From assembly GCF_022539505.1 (NCBI RefSeq), contig NC_061514.1:223533837-223597836 (forward strand): a stretch of DNA of 64,000 nucleotides, given 5' to 3'. The translations under genes were made by a program, and so were the position numbers. Position 1 is the stretch's first letter, and each line of letters begins with the position of its first letter. Under the pieces are notes generated by a model. That model had not been told where the DNA came from. It saw nothing but the letters and a program-made list of their open reading frames with translations, and searched no databases. Below are positions 52,838 to 63,760 of this stretch, one piece after another. The stretch comes from Lolium rigidum (lineage: Eukaryota; Streptophyta; Magnoliopsida; Poales; Poaceae).

Positions 52838-55800
52838 TGTCACATCTTGGAATTTTCTAAATTTCGGAATGTAAAATAAAATTTAATTTAATGCGTGATT
52901 GATTGAACTTGATTGAAAATTCACAAAGAATTAAAACTTTTTAAAGTTATTTACTAATTAATTTAAAAAGTAGTGTTTTCAAAAACTTTTGGTTTCAAAG
53001 TATTCAAAATCAAACATATCTTTGTGTTCAAGGTTTTCAAAATCCTTAATGCATTTTTATTTTAGAAAACAAAACGTTAGAAAACTCTATTTGCAAAATA
53101 ATGCCAAAGTTGCCATTTAGGCCAAGTGCAAATAATTATTAATTCATTTTCATAAATGGTTTTTAAACAGGTTCCTTGTTATCCTAAAACACTATTTTGA
53201 TTTTTACAAATTTTTAGAAACTTGTTCGGTGAGCATATGTTGAAACTATTCACACATAGTCATAATGGCATAGTAGTAATAAAATACTATAAAATAATAA
53301 ATTGTAAAATTTAAGCCCTTTTATTGTTCTATGCTGATCAAAATAATTTTACAAACTCGTAGAATTTCATTTCACTCAAATCGGAATTATGAAACTCATT
53401 TTATAAAAGAAACAAGTAATAGAGAAAAGAAAAAGAAAAAGAAAAAAAAACAAAACGGGCCGGCCACCCGGCCGACCGGCCCAGCAGCGGCCAGGCCAAG
53501 CCCACCGGCCGACCGACCGAGGCAGCCACCACCATCGATGGAACCGGACAGAGAACGACCCTAATCCCGTATTGATAAAACTTATCTCCACTTAAACATA
53601 GATTTCTTGACCTACACAACTCCGAATTTAGATCCGTTTGTTTCTACGCGTTCCTAACTTCGAGCCCCACCTTTTCCACCGACCTATGGTCTATATAAAC
53701 TCTCCAGCAGACTGCAGTTTCGTTTTCCCTTTCCTCTTCTCGAAATCCTACATCAACGAAATCTTAACTCGTTGATTTGACCACCAAAACTATCTCGAAT
53801 CGCTTCGGGCTCTACACGAAAGTTGTAGATCTCGTCGAGATCTTTCAATCCCGACCAATCTCATCCCTTTTCATCCACCATACACGGATAATTTCGCATC
53901 GCAAGGTGTCAGGCCTGACAAAGGGAATCTTCAATTAGTTCGTCCTCGTTCCACGAAATCCAAATTCCTTTGGTGAGTATGTAGATCTGATCATCCTCTA
54001 CAACTTTCATGTTGAAAGTTTTTCGATTTGACGTACGGATTTATCGCTCATCTACAGATCTATTCCGAGTCAATCGGAGCCAAATCGAGTTTCAAAACGA
54101 TCTCGAATCGTCATGAACTCAACACGGAAGTTGTTCCTCTCGTCAAGATCTTTCAATTGCCGCAAGTTTCACCTTGTTTCGTTCACCGAGCAAGGAAAAA
54201 ATCGTGTTGCAAGATTCAGATCTTATAAGGTATAACCCAGATCTTGTCAAACACATTAATCCGTGGTGAAAAGTAATTTGTGCGTTAGATAGATCTATTA
54301 ATTCTATACAACTTTGATGTAGAAAGTTTTTCCATCTGAGCAAATTTTTCTGTCAACTTTATGACATCATCATGACATCAAGATAGTCAACTCGGCCTCA
54401 GTTAAAGTCAAACTGCAGTCAATGGTACGGTCAGCAGATACAGATCAGCAGTACAGATCAAGTAGTACAGTCAGCAGTCAACTGTACAGTCAACAGTCAA
54501 CTATACAGTACAGTCAGCGTCTCAGTCAAACTCGGTCAAACTAATTTTAAATGTAAATTTTAAATATCAGATTATGTGTCTAACTTAGAAATTCATTATA
54601 AAATCATCCAGAGGTCCAAAATTTACAAACTTTATATCGTTGGAAAGCTTATAACATGTAGAATCCAAATATGCAAGAATACTGTATATGTTATGTATTA
54701 GTTTTCGAATCATAATTCAAATGATTTAATTAATCCTTTTTCACTATAAAAATCATATCTAATAATCTACTGGTCCAAATTTAACAAATTTGTACTTTCT
54801 GGAATCCTCAGATCATGTACTTCAACTTGGTATAGGAGTTGTACAACTTTGACACGTGCATAAACTTGCTTTAGTAAAATCTATACAAATCGGTAATTTG
54901 ACGATAATTCAAATTCTATAAATTATTTTTGAATAATTCCAATTGGTCTAATCGTGTACTACTGTAACCTATCCAGGGAACTCAAGTTTATATTTTTTTA
55001 CTAAACATAAATCTTGCGGTAGCTAATTAATAAGGCTGTGTATGTTAAGTAGATACTCAATTAATGTTTTCTAAACCAAATTAAATATCCAGGAAACTTT
55101 ATTATTATTGCACTTATCAGAGAACACACCAATACCACTAGACACTCTATCTTGAATCAATATCGTGTCTATCCAAATTGTTTTTCATTCACTTCTTTAA
55201 CTAATTTAAAACTATTCAACTTACAAATGAGTAATTTGAGTAATTCCATATATCATTTGTTTATACCCAAGCCTATGTGTAACTCATACTAACTTAGTAA
55301 GTGTTGTCACACTTTACTAAATAATATTTTGAGTTGCGTCATTTGAGACTCGTGTGATTTTATCACATGGATCATTCCATTTACCCATTCTTGAGTAGCA
55401 AACAACATTTGACCATAGGTTCATATAAATCATTTTCTTTCCAAGTATTTTACCCATCCATTCAATATCTCAAATTCATATCTTGCAAGCCATACCTCTG
55501 CCATACCTTTAATTTCCCAATTAACCATCAATTTAATGAAAACTAAAATACAATGAATAACAAATCTTTCCAATTTGTTGCCTTGCTTGATTTTCTTGTT
55601 GTTTGAATGTGTGTTTATGTTCTGTTACTTTTATGTTATAGTTGTACTGAGAGCTACGAGTTTTGATTGAGAGAAGAGCAGAATTCTCCGAGCTACCAAA
55701 AAGGCAAGTGTCACACACCGTTCTGTCCTACTATTTTTCTATGCACTTTGTAGTTATTTTCGTAGCTATCCATGTGTAGGATTGTTTTAAAAATATATAT

Positions 55801-57058
55801 TGCTATGCTATGAACACCTATTAGAACAACCACATGTTCAACACTTGATTCTTTTGTCGCCACCGTATTGTTGTTTGCTTAGCAATGCTATCTTAGATGC
55901 GTGGATTGGGTTATCATGATAAGTTTAGATGAATAAAAGTATATGTTTTGATATAATGAAAACAACCTGAATAATGAAACACCTGGGCGGATTGGTAAGA
56001 CGGGAGCGTCGGCACGGTGAACAATGGTGGGGATTGCCGCCCAGGGATCAAAGAGATTGGACAGGTTTCTTGTTTAGTAGCTTCCGTGTACGACCGCATG
56101 TCATATGGGCTCGGCTTGACTAAGTAAGTTGTAGGAACCCGACCCGACGTGACTAGCGGATGTAGATGTGTAGGTTGGCATGGGTCCGTCCGGATGGCTT
56201 GGGGTCCTACTTCGAAAACGGTCTCGACTCGGTCTTTTCCCGACCATTTGAGCAAATTGAGCATCATGGTAAAAGGGGCTGACTAGGTCATGTGGGTAAA
56301 GTGTACAATCCTCTCGAGAGTGTTAAACTAAGTACTTAGCCGTGTCCCCGGTTACTGGACAACTGTGAGCAACTAGGCATGTTACTGTTTGGAAGATCTC
56401 ATCATTCCAATTTCTTAATAAAACTTGATGGGACAAACAATGGGTTTAGGAGCATGCAAAGCTAGGTTGTCTTGTGTTTACATGGGCCTATGCTAGCATG
56501 TCCGTAGATGTTTAGGAGCATATGAAGCTAACTGTCTTGCGACGGCATGGGTTATGCTAATATGTTCCTAGACGATGATTTTTAAAGAATAAAATTATTT
56601 ATAAAAGATAGGGAAACTATTGCTTTCGCAAATGAGCTCGAACTCCACCTGCCAAATAAGCACGTAGTTAGGCGCCATTTATATATCCACCAAAAGTGAC
56701 ATTTGCCAATACAATTCCAAATGTATTGACCTCGCGTGGCTGCAACGTTTTATGTTGCGGATATTCCGATGAACGAGTGAGGTTCGATGGTTAGGGTTAC
56801 GAGTCTATACTCGACATGCTGCTTTCGTGGCACATGAAGACGAAGGACTCCATGCTATTATGGTTCGTTGTGAACTCTGATATTGAGCTAGCCTTGTGCT
56901 ATGCAATTTGTAAGTTATTATGTAATTTTGGATCATGCGATGTAATAAAGACCTTTGTTTCTTGGTATTACATCTTAAACTGTGTGTGCTAGCGATTGAT
57001 CCAGGGACTAGCACTATTATGCACAGAGATTCAACCCGTACCGGGTCGGATCGTTATA
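52838..57058 (+). repeat. 3' LTR of element J (4221 bp)
   Basis: Same ends as the 5' LTR. Apart from the CAGTCA region I counted about twenty differences by eye, nearly all at CG or CNG sites. Confidence 0.93.
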
Positions 57059-57063
57059 ACTCT
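57059..57063 (+). repeat. Target-site duplication of element J (right), ACTCT
   Basis: Matches 47082-47086. Confidence 0.93.
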
Positions 57064-57274
57064 GTCAAGCCTCAACGCGTTGTAGCCGACTTGTGCTCGT
57101 CATGTTCTGATGGTGGTCTACGCTCAGCATTCTGCCATTCGATTTCGTGTGTGGCTCTTACTGCTATGGGTTTACTGAACTGTGTAAATCGGTACCACCG
57201 GACTCCACAAATACCCATCCCAGTGAAAATCCGAGTGAATCGCATGTCTAGGGAAAGAATGACAACGTTCGAAT
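57064..57274 (+). pseudogene. Possible captured gene fragment (unrecognised)
   Basis: A plus-strand frame continues across the J insertion point: …EALFCHARDREVD (before 47086), then SVKPQRVVADLCSSCSDGGL, RSAFCHSISCVALTAMGLLN and a stop after MTTFE at 57276. It is rich in Cys and has balanced codon use, unlike the surrounding AT-rich element DNA. One TAG lies in the upstream part (within TEF-TAG-EAL). I do not recognise the protein. It may be chance. Confidence 0.3.
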
Positions 57275-58574
57275 AAACTATCGTTCTCCGGGCTCATCCG
57301 AGTTCATTTGTTAAATACACCTAACATTGAATGGCAGAACTTGATGGATGCGGTACTGGTCCCGTTACTTTGAGTTTCATCGTACAAATCATTGTGGTGG
57401 CTATCGGTTTGCATACCCGTTCAATAAAAATGCTGCACTAGCGTCTACAATCGGTGGCTTTGATCATGCAGCTCCGAATTTGCTATTTGTTTTTAATTTC
57501 TTTTTCTAAAGAGGACTATCTGTTTTTACTAAGGTGGCTACCTCGCTGCTTGCTTTCGATTACGGGACAAATACAATATTGCTTGCTCCGCAATTGTCAT
57601 CCATGTTTATGCTCGCTCACCGATCAGCACTTCGTGCAAGCGAGTTGCAAGTGAGCAATCTGCACATATGGTTTTGTAGGTGATCATGATGTTCAGCCCC
57701 TGTGATTTCAGGAAATTATATGAGCGATCAAACATTGCGCCTTAGCCCTCTACTTGCCGGATCCGATCCGGCAATGATGTTGCTAATCTGAATATCAAGT
57801 ACGTATCGCAAGTATATCCCAATAGTATAGTCAGGTTTTTGAACTGCCTGATCTATACTAATTGATCACAGTCACTTGGTGCCTCCATCAATATATAGTA
57901 ATGTAGTATAGTACATTCACGTACCCCATGACCCAGATTCTCGGACCCTGATACACATTGAGATGGCGACCCAGGACATGGAGCACATCCTACCGATGAT
58001 GACGGGTGAGCGTCCCGTACAGATGACTGCAAACTAGACGGTGGCTCCAAGCGCCGGTGAGGAGTTGACTCTAGCGTAATAACAACTTCATAGTCAGTCG
58101 CTCCGGTGAGGTAGCAAGCTCGGCAAGCGGTGCATCAATCCTCGCCGGTAGGAGGCAGAAACAGATAGGTTGGGTACTTCCCCATTTTAAAATCGCCTCA
58201 AACAATTTTAGTTAAATTTCATTCTCATTGTAGTCAAATTTTGTTGTTATTCCTTCTTGATACTGGTTCTTATAGTAACATCTCACTATGTCAAGAACAA
58301 TTTGCTCTATCAAAAAATATTTAACAAAAAGCAACCGGTTGTAGAAAAGAAGATTGTTTGTTTTAAAAACTCTACGTTTTAGCCCATCATAAATTCTGGA
58401 TGAGGGGTGCAATGGGGATAATGAGAGAGTGTACAACACAACTATATAACCTGGCCAAAGGGTGGTGGGACCTAGCAGGATGACGATGTTTGTGTCCTAG
58501 GCAACAACCGACAAACAAACAAGCCAGGGTAGACTTCTGATTTGCTCCGTAGCGAAGCACGGGCTTTGTCCTAG
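57064..58574 (+). mobile_element. Foreign insert in element M, right part, ending in a Helitron-like 3' terminus
   Basis: About 1.5 kb of low-copy-looking DNA. Its end reads GCTCCGTAGCGAAGCACGGG, C, TTTGTC and CTAG, followed by T. A short imperfect hairpin about ten bases before CTAG, with a 3' flanking T, is the usual Helitron terminus (CTRR, insertion between A and T). The LTR of M resumes at that T (58575). In the E LTR the matching site is CACTA|TCGAGC, an A/T junction. The 5' end is not identified; about 600 bp of LTR are missing on that side. Confidence 0.5.
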
Positions 58575-59357
58575 TCGAGCATAAATACTCCCTCTTGGAT
58601 TCACAAGCATCAACTTGGCCAGAGCCTCTACTAGCAACGGAGAGCATGCAAGATCATAAACAACACATATATGATAGATCAATAATCAATTTGACATAGT
58701 ATTCCACATTCATCGGATCCCAACAAACACAACATGTAGCATTACAAATAGATGATCTTGATCATGATAGGCAGCTCACAAGATCTAAACATGATAGCAC
58801 AAGAGGAGAAGACAACCATCTAGCTACTGCTATGGACCCATAGTCCAAGGATGAACTACTCACACATCAGTCCGGAGGCGATCATGGTGATGTAGAGTCC
58901 TCCGGGCGATGATTCCCCTCTCCGGCAGGGTGCCGGAGGTGATCTCCCGAATCCCCCGAGATGGGATTGGCGGCGGTGGCGTCTCTGGAACTTTTTTCGT
59001 ATTGTGGCTCTCGGTAATAGGGTTTTCGCGACGGAGAGTTTAAGTAGGCGGAAGGGCAGAGTCGGCCTATGGTTGGGGCGCCTCGTGGCCCCACTTCGTA
59101 TCCTCTTCGGTCTTCTGGAAGCTCCGTGGAAAAATAAGACCCTGGGCGTTTGTTTCGTCCAATTCCGAGAATATTTCCTGTGTAGGATTTCTGAAACCAA
59201 AAACAGCACAAAACAGGAACTGGCGCTTCAGCATCTTGTTAATAGGTTAGTGCCGGAAAATGCATAATAATGTTGTAATGTGTGTATAAAACATGTGAGT
59301 ATTGTCATAAAACTAGCATGGAACATAATAAATTATAGATACGTTTGAGACGTATCA
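58575..59357 (-). repeat. Element M 5' LTR, proximal 783 bp
   Basis: TCGAGCATAAATACTCCCTC to GAGACGTATCA aligns with 20652-21493 of the E LTR, with two short deletions near 59060-59080. Confidence 0.88.
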
Positions 59358-59586
59358 GTTCACCATGATAAACCCACCTAACATATGTGCGGTCCATCCC
59401 AAAAATGTGTAAATGATCTTCCACTACATGGTGAGGCCTCTTCTCACCATTCATACATGTGCAGCGCGGGCAATACACGTCCAGGTTGTGACCTTCATGA
59501 GCTCTAATAAACCCCATAAAGGGTTGAACACCATTTATATATGAAGGGGAACGTAAGTGTCCATGCAATATCCAAGTTCTGTCCAT
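59358..59586 (-). pseudogene. CACTA (En/Spm) transposase N-terminal exon, transposase-associated domain
   Basis: Minus strand from 59586: MDRTWILHGHLRSPSYINGV, QPFMGFIRAHEGHNLDVYCP, RCTCMNGEKRPHHVVEDHLH, IFGMDRTYVRWVYHGEL. The MDR-W start, the C-P-C-x-C cluster and the terminal W-x-HGE are the signature of the Transpos_assoc domain (PF13963) at the N-terminus of CACTA transposases. The exon is cut at 59358 by element M, so the transposase core is absent. CACTA transposases cut and paste their element through DNA; this copy cannot work. Confidence 0.85.
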
Positions 59587-60416
59587 CTGTTTAATTATGA
59601 GATACAGTGGTTGGTGATTAATTTAAGGCGAAGTAGGAAATGTATATCCCTCAAGTACAAAACTATACTACATGATTATGCATTTCAGCAATCATGTCGA
59701 GTACAAAACAAAAAATGCCCATCGACATTTCAGCAAACAGATCGTGTACAAAACTCTGCCATGGCATTTCAGCAAATTAACGGATCGAGTGCAGAAGTGA
59801 CTCTATATGCCCACGCAAATGAATAAATTGATCGGGGACAAATCGAGCGGAAAACTATAAAGTGCCAATTAGTTCGAGCATACTGACGATTTTTTTAGCA
59901 GTATCAAGAAAATATAAATCGTTAGGCCGTCTTGCCCGATGCATGATTGAGCTAGAGATAGCAGCCCTATCGTGGATCAACTCGACCGCCGGTGCGTCTC
60001 GAGAAGAACGACGGGGAGGGGAAGCTTCTTCTTCGCACTGACGGGACGGGGAGGGGAAGCTCTTCGCACGGACGGGGATAAGTTGTGTAGGGGTGGGTGG
60101 GGGGTCATGCGGCCGGGCCGCCGGGGTGATAATTAAGGTCGGTAGGCGGTGTTTAATGGAGTTGCGTGTGTAATTTGCCGTGCACAAGGTTGAGGAATAG
60201 GCGGTTCCCTTTGCCACGCGCACAATTCAAACTATCCTGCCCATATAGTTTAAATTCGCCCTATTTTCATTAAATCGACATAACGTCATGTGAGTGGGGG
60301 GAAATTAGCAAAGTTGCTTGAAAAATAGTAAAACTCTGGAATTATCCTTTAAATATGCTCTAGTTCGTGTGAAAATCGGGGTGTGGAGGCATGTTGAGCT
60401 GTTTTATTTGTATTTC
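59587..60416. mobile_element. 5' region of the CACTA element with repeated motifs
   Basis: Upstream of the transposase exon. Three copies of CATTTCAGCA plus a GTACAAAAC-type motif lie at about 59680-59709, 59726-59751 and 59765-59796, as expected for subterminal transposase-binding repeats. A partial duplication GGGGAGGGGAAGCT lies at 60016 and 60049. No terminal CACTA/TAGTG is seen before the F insertion. No host gene is supported. Confidence 0.5.
60412..60416 (+). repeat. Target half of element F, ATTTC
   Basis: Five bases before the F LTR; the partner copy would be outside the window. Confidence 0.6.
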
Positions 60417-62018
60417 TGATACGTCTCAAACGTATCTATAATTTCTTATGTTCCATGCTACTTTTATGATGATACTCACATGTTTTATACACATTATATG
60501 TCATTATTATGCATTTTCCGGCACTAACCTCTTGACGAGATGCCGAAGAGCCGATTCTTTGTTTTCTGCTGTTTTTGGTTTCAGAAATCCTAGTAAGGAA
60601 ATATTCTCAGAATTGGACAAAATCAACGCCCAGGGTCTTATTTTTTCACGAAGCTTCCAGAAGACCGAGGGAGATACGAAGTGGGGCGAAGAGGCGACGC
60701 CACACCAGGGCGGCGCGGCCCAGGTCTTGGCCGCGCGGCCCTGTTGTGTGGGCCCCTCGTGACGCCCCCGACTCTACCCTTCCGCCTACTTAAAGCCTTC
60801 GTCGCGAATACCCCAGTACCGAGAGCCACGATACGGAAAACCTTCCAGAGACGCCGCCGCCGCCAATCCCATCTCGGGGGATTCAGGAGATCGCCTCCGG
60901 CACCCTTCCGGAGAGGGGAATCATCTCCCGGAGGGCTCTTCATCGCCATGACCACCTCCGGATCGATGTGTGAGTAGTTCACCCCTGGACTATGGGTCCA
61001 TAGCAGTAGCTAGATGGTTGTCTTCTCCTCATTGTGCTATCATGTTAGATCTTGTGAGCTGCCTATCATGATCAAGATCATCTATTTGTAATGCTACATG
61101 TTGTGTTTGTTGGGATCCGATGAATATTGAATACTATGTCAAGTTGATTATCAATCTATCATATATGTTGTTTATGTTCTTGCATGCTCTCCGTTGCTAG
61201 TAGAGGCTCGGCCAAGTTGATACTTGTGACTCCAAGAGGGAGTATTTATGCTCGATAGTAGGTTCATGCCTCCATTGAATGCGGGACCAGTGACAGAAAG
61301 TTCTAAGGTTGTGGATGTGTTGTTGCCACTAGGGATAAAACATCGATGCTTTGTCTAAGGATATTTGTGTTGATTACATTACGCACCATACTTAATGCAA
61401 TTGTCTATTGTTTGCAACTTAATACTGGAAGGGGTTCGGATGATAACTCTGAAGGTGGACTTTTTAGGCATAGATGCATGCTTGGATAGCGGTCTATGTA
61501 CTTTGTCGTAATGCCCTGATTAAATCTCATAGTACTCATCATGATATATGTATGTGCATTGTTATGCCTTCTTTATTTGTCAATTGCCCAACTGTAATTT
61601 TTTCACCCAACATGCGTTTATCTTATGGGAGAGACACCACTAGTGAGCTGTGGACCCCGGTCCATTCTTTACATCCGAAATACAATCTACTGCAATACTT
61701 GTTCTTTACTGTTCTTCGCAAACAAACATCATCATCCACACTATACATCTAATCCTTTGTTTACAGCAAGCCGGTGAGATTGACAACCTCGCTGTTACGT
61801 TGGGGCAAAGTACTTTGATTGTGTTGTGCAGGTTCCACGTTGGCGCCGGAATCCACGGTGTTGCGCCGCACTACACTCCGCCACCAACAACCTTCACGTG
61901 TTCCTTGACTCCCTACTGGTTCGATAACCTTGGTTTCTTGCGAGGGAAAACTTGCTCGTCGTATGCATCACACCTTCCTCTTGGGGTTCCCAACGGACGT
62001 GTGTCTTGCACGCTATCA
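60417..62018 (+). repeat. 5' LTR of element F (1602 bp)
   Basis: Starts TGATACGTCTCAAACG, ends TTGCACGCTATCA; collinear in inverse orientation with the E LTRs (1605 and 1606 bp). Confidence 0.92.
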
Positions 62019-62029
62019 AGCTCTTTTTT

Positions 62030-62047
62030 TGGCGCCGTTGCCGGGGA
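62030..62047 (+). other. Primer-binding site of element F (tRNA-Asp)
   Basis: TGGCGCCGTTGCCGGGGA, eleven bases after the LTR, perfect. Confidence 0.92.
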
Positions 62048-62276
62048 GATCAAGACACGCTGCAAGGGGAGTCTCCCACATCCAATCTCTTTACTTTGTT
62101 TTTATCTTGCTTTACTTTACTTTATTTACTACTTTGTTTGCTCTTATATCGAAAACACAAAAAAATTAGTTGCTAGTTTTACCTTATTTACTGTCTTGTT
62201 CTCCATATTAAAAACACAAAAAAAATTAGTTACTTGCATTTACTTTATTTAGTTTGCTTTATTTACTACTGCTAAA

Positions 62277-63760
62277 ATGGGTACTCCTGAAAATACTAAG
62301 TTGTGTGACTTCACTAGCACAAATAATAATGATTTCTTATGCACACCTATTGCTCCACCTGCTACTACAGCGAGAATTCTTTGAACTTAAACCTCGCTTT
62401 ACTAAATCTTGTTATGAGAGAGCAATTTTTCTGGTGTTAGTTCCGATGATATCTGCTGCCCATCTTAATAATTTTGTTGAACTATGTGAAATGCAAAAGT
62501 ATAAGGACGTAGATGGTGACATTATAAAATTAAAATTGTTTCCTTTCTCCTTAAGAGGAAGAGCTAAAGATTGGTTGCTATCTCTGCCTAGAAATAGTAT
62601 TGATTCATGGACTAAATGTAAGGATGCTTTTATTGGTAGATATTATCCTCCCGCTAAAATTATATCTTTGAGAAGTAGCATAATGAATTTTAAGCAATTA
62701 GATAATGAACATGTTGCTCAAGCATGGGAGAGAATGAAATCTTTGGTGAAGAATTGCCCTACCCATGGACTAACTACTTGGATGATCATCCAAACCTTCT
62801 ATGCAGGATTGAATTTTTCTTCGCGGAACCTATTGGATTCAGCTACTGGAGGTACCTTTATGTCCATTACTTTGGGGGCGGCAACAAAGCTTCTTGATAA
62901 TATGATGATAAATTACTCTGAATGGCACACGGAAAGAGCTCCGCAAGGTAAGAAGGTAAATTCCGTTGAAGAAACCTCCTCCTTGAGTGATAAGATTGAT
63001 GCTATTATGTCTATGCTCGTGAATGGTAGATCTAATGTTGATCCTAATAATGTTCCTTTAGCTTCATTGGTTGCCAAAGAAGAACATGTTGATGTGAACT
63101 TCATTAAAAGTAATAATTTCAACAACAATGCTTATAGGAATAATTCTGGTAACAACTATAGGCCATATCCTTCGCTAATGGTAATAGTTATGGTAATTCT
63201 TATGGGAATTCTTACAACAATAATAGGAGTGTACCCCCTGGTCTTGAAGCCATGCTTAAAGAATTTATTAGTACACAAACTACTTTTAACAAATCTGTTG
63301 AAGAAAAGCTTGATAAAATTGATATTCTTGCTTCTAAGGTTGATAGACTTGCCTCTGATGTTGATCTTTGAAAATTGAAAGTTATGCCTAATAAGGATAA
63401 TGATAATAAAATTGTTACTACAGCAAATGCCATCCAAGTTCGAATTAATGAAAATATTAGATTGATGGCTGAATTGTATGCTTGGTGGGAAAGAGAAGAA
63501 AACGAAAAACTAGCTAAAGAGAATAATGTAGCTAAAGTTTGGACTATTACCATCACTAGTAATGATAATGCTTCACATGTTGCTACACCCCCTACTATCA
63601 ATGGTAAAATAATTCTTGTTGGCAATGTTTCTACTCCTAGAGCAAAGCGTGCAAAATTGCTCGAACTGCTCGAAAGCTGTTTGTGATAAAACTGCTGAAA
63701 TTTTTCAAAATATTGGGGACAATGATCCCATTGCTGTAGATCATAATGGTTTAGATTTTG
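62277..63760 (+). pseudogene. Gag of element F, frameshifted
   Basis: Start ATGGGTACTCCTG at 62277. One extra base near 62371 (ACAGCGAGAATTC versus ACAGCAGAATTC in E) shifts the frame. The main frame (to 63170) holds the whole capsid domain: LFPFSLRGRAKDWLLSLPRN, FKQLDNEHVAQAWERMKSLV, GLTTWMIIQTFYAGLNFSSR. A second shift near 63170 throws the Asn/Tyr-rich linker, a third near 63371 (one T lost, giving TGA) the coiled-coil part. The last gag segment RINENIRLMAELYAWWEREE and PPTINGKIILVGNVSTPRAK follows. Not translatable as one protein. Confidence 0.88.

Larger units (their letters stand above)
47087..57058 (+). mobile_element. Element J: large retrotransposon derivative of Tekay/Del type (9972 bp)
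   Basis: Two direct LTRs of 4222 and 4221 bp flank only 1529 bp of internal sequence. It has a tRNA-Met PBS (51311), a PPT and target duplications ACTCT. The end of the internal part keeps CTCGAGGACGAGATTTC and AGGGTGGTAG, the hallmark 3' end of Tekay/Del pol, so it derives from an autonomous chromovirus by internal deletion. No open frame of retroviral type remains. It depends on other elements for enzymes. Confidence 0.93.
46089..59357 (-). mobile_element. Element M: Athila-type retrotransposon, 5' part, split by foreign DNA and J
   Basis: Two pieces belong together: 46089-46865 (gag, PBS, LTR end) and 58575-59357 (LTR start). When both are laid on the E LTR, collinear order and orientation are kept, with about 600 bp of LTR missing between them and 1.73 kb of unrelated DNA (plus J) in its place. 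The right LTR end GACGTATCA abuts the CACTA exon; the target half is GTTCA (59358-59362). That the two pieces are one element is inference from collinearity. Confidence 0.72.

Noticed and set aside
59855..60223. Minus-strand ORF of 122 codons upstream of the CACTA exon as a host gene
   Set aside because: Proline/arginine-rich, no domain, overlaps duplicated GGGGAGGGG motifs; more likely the leader of the CACTA element.
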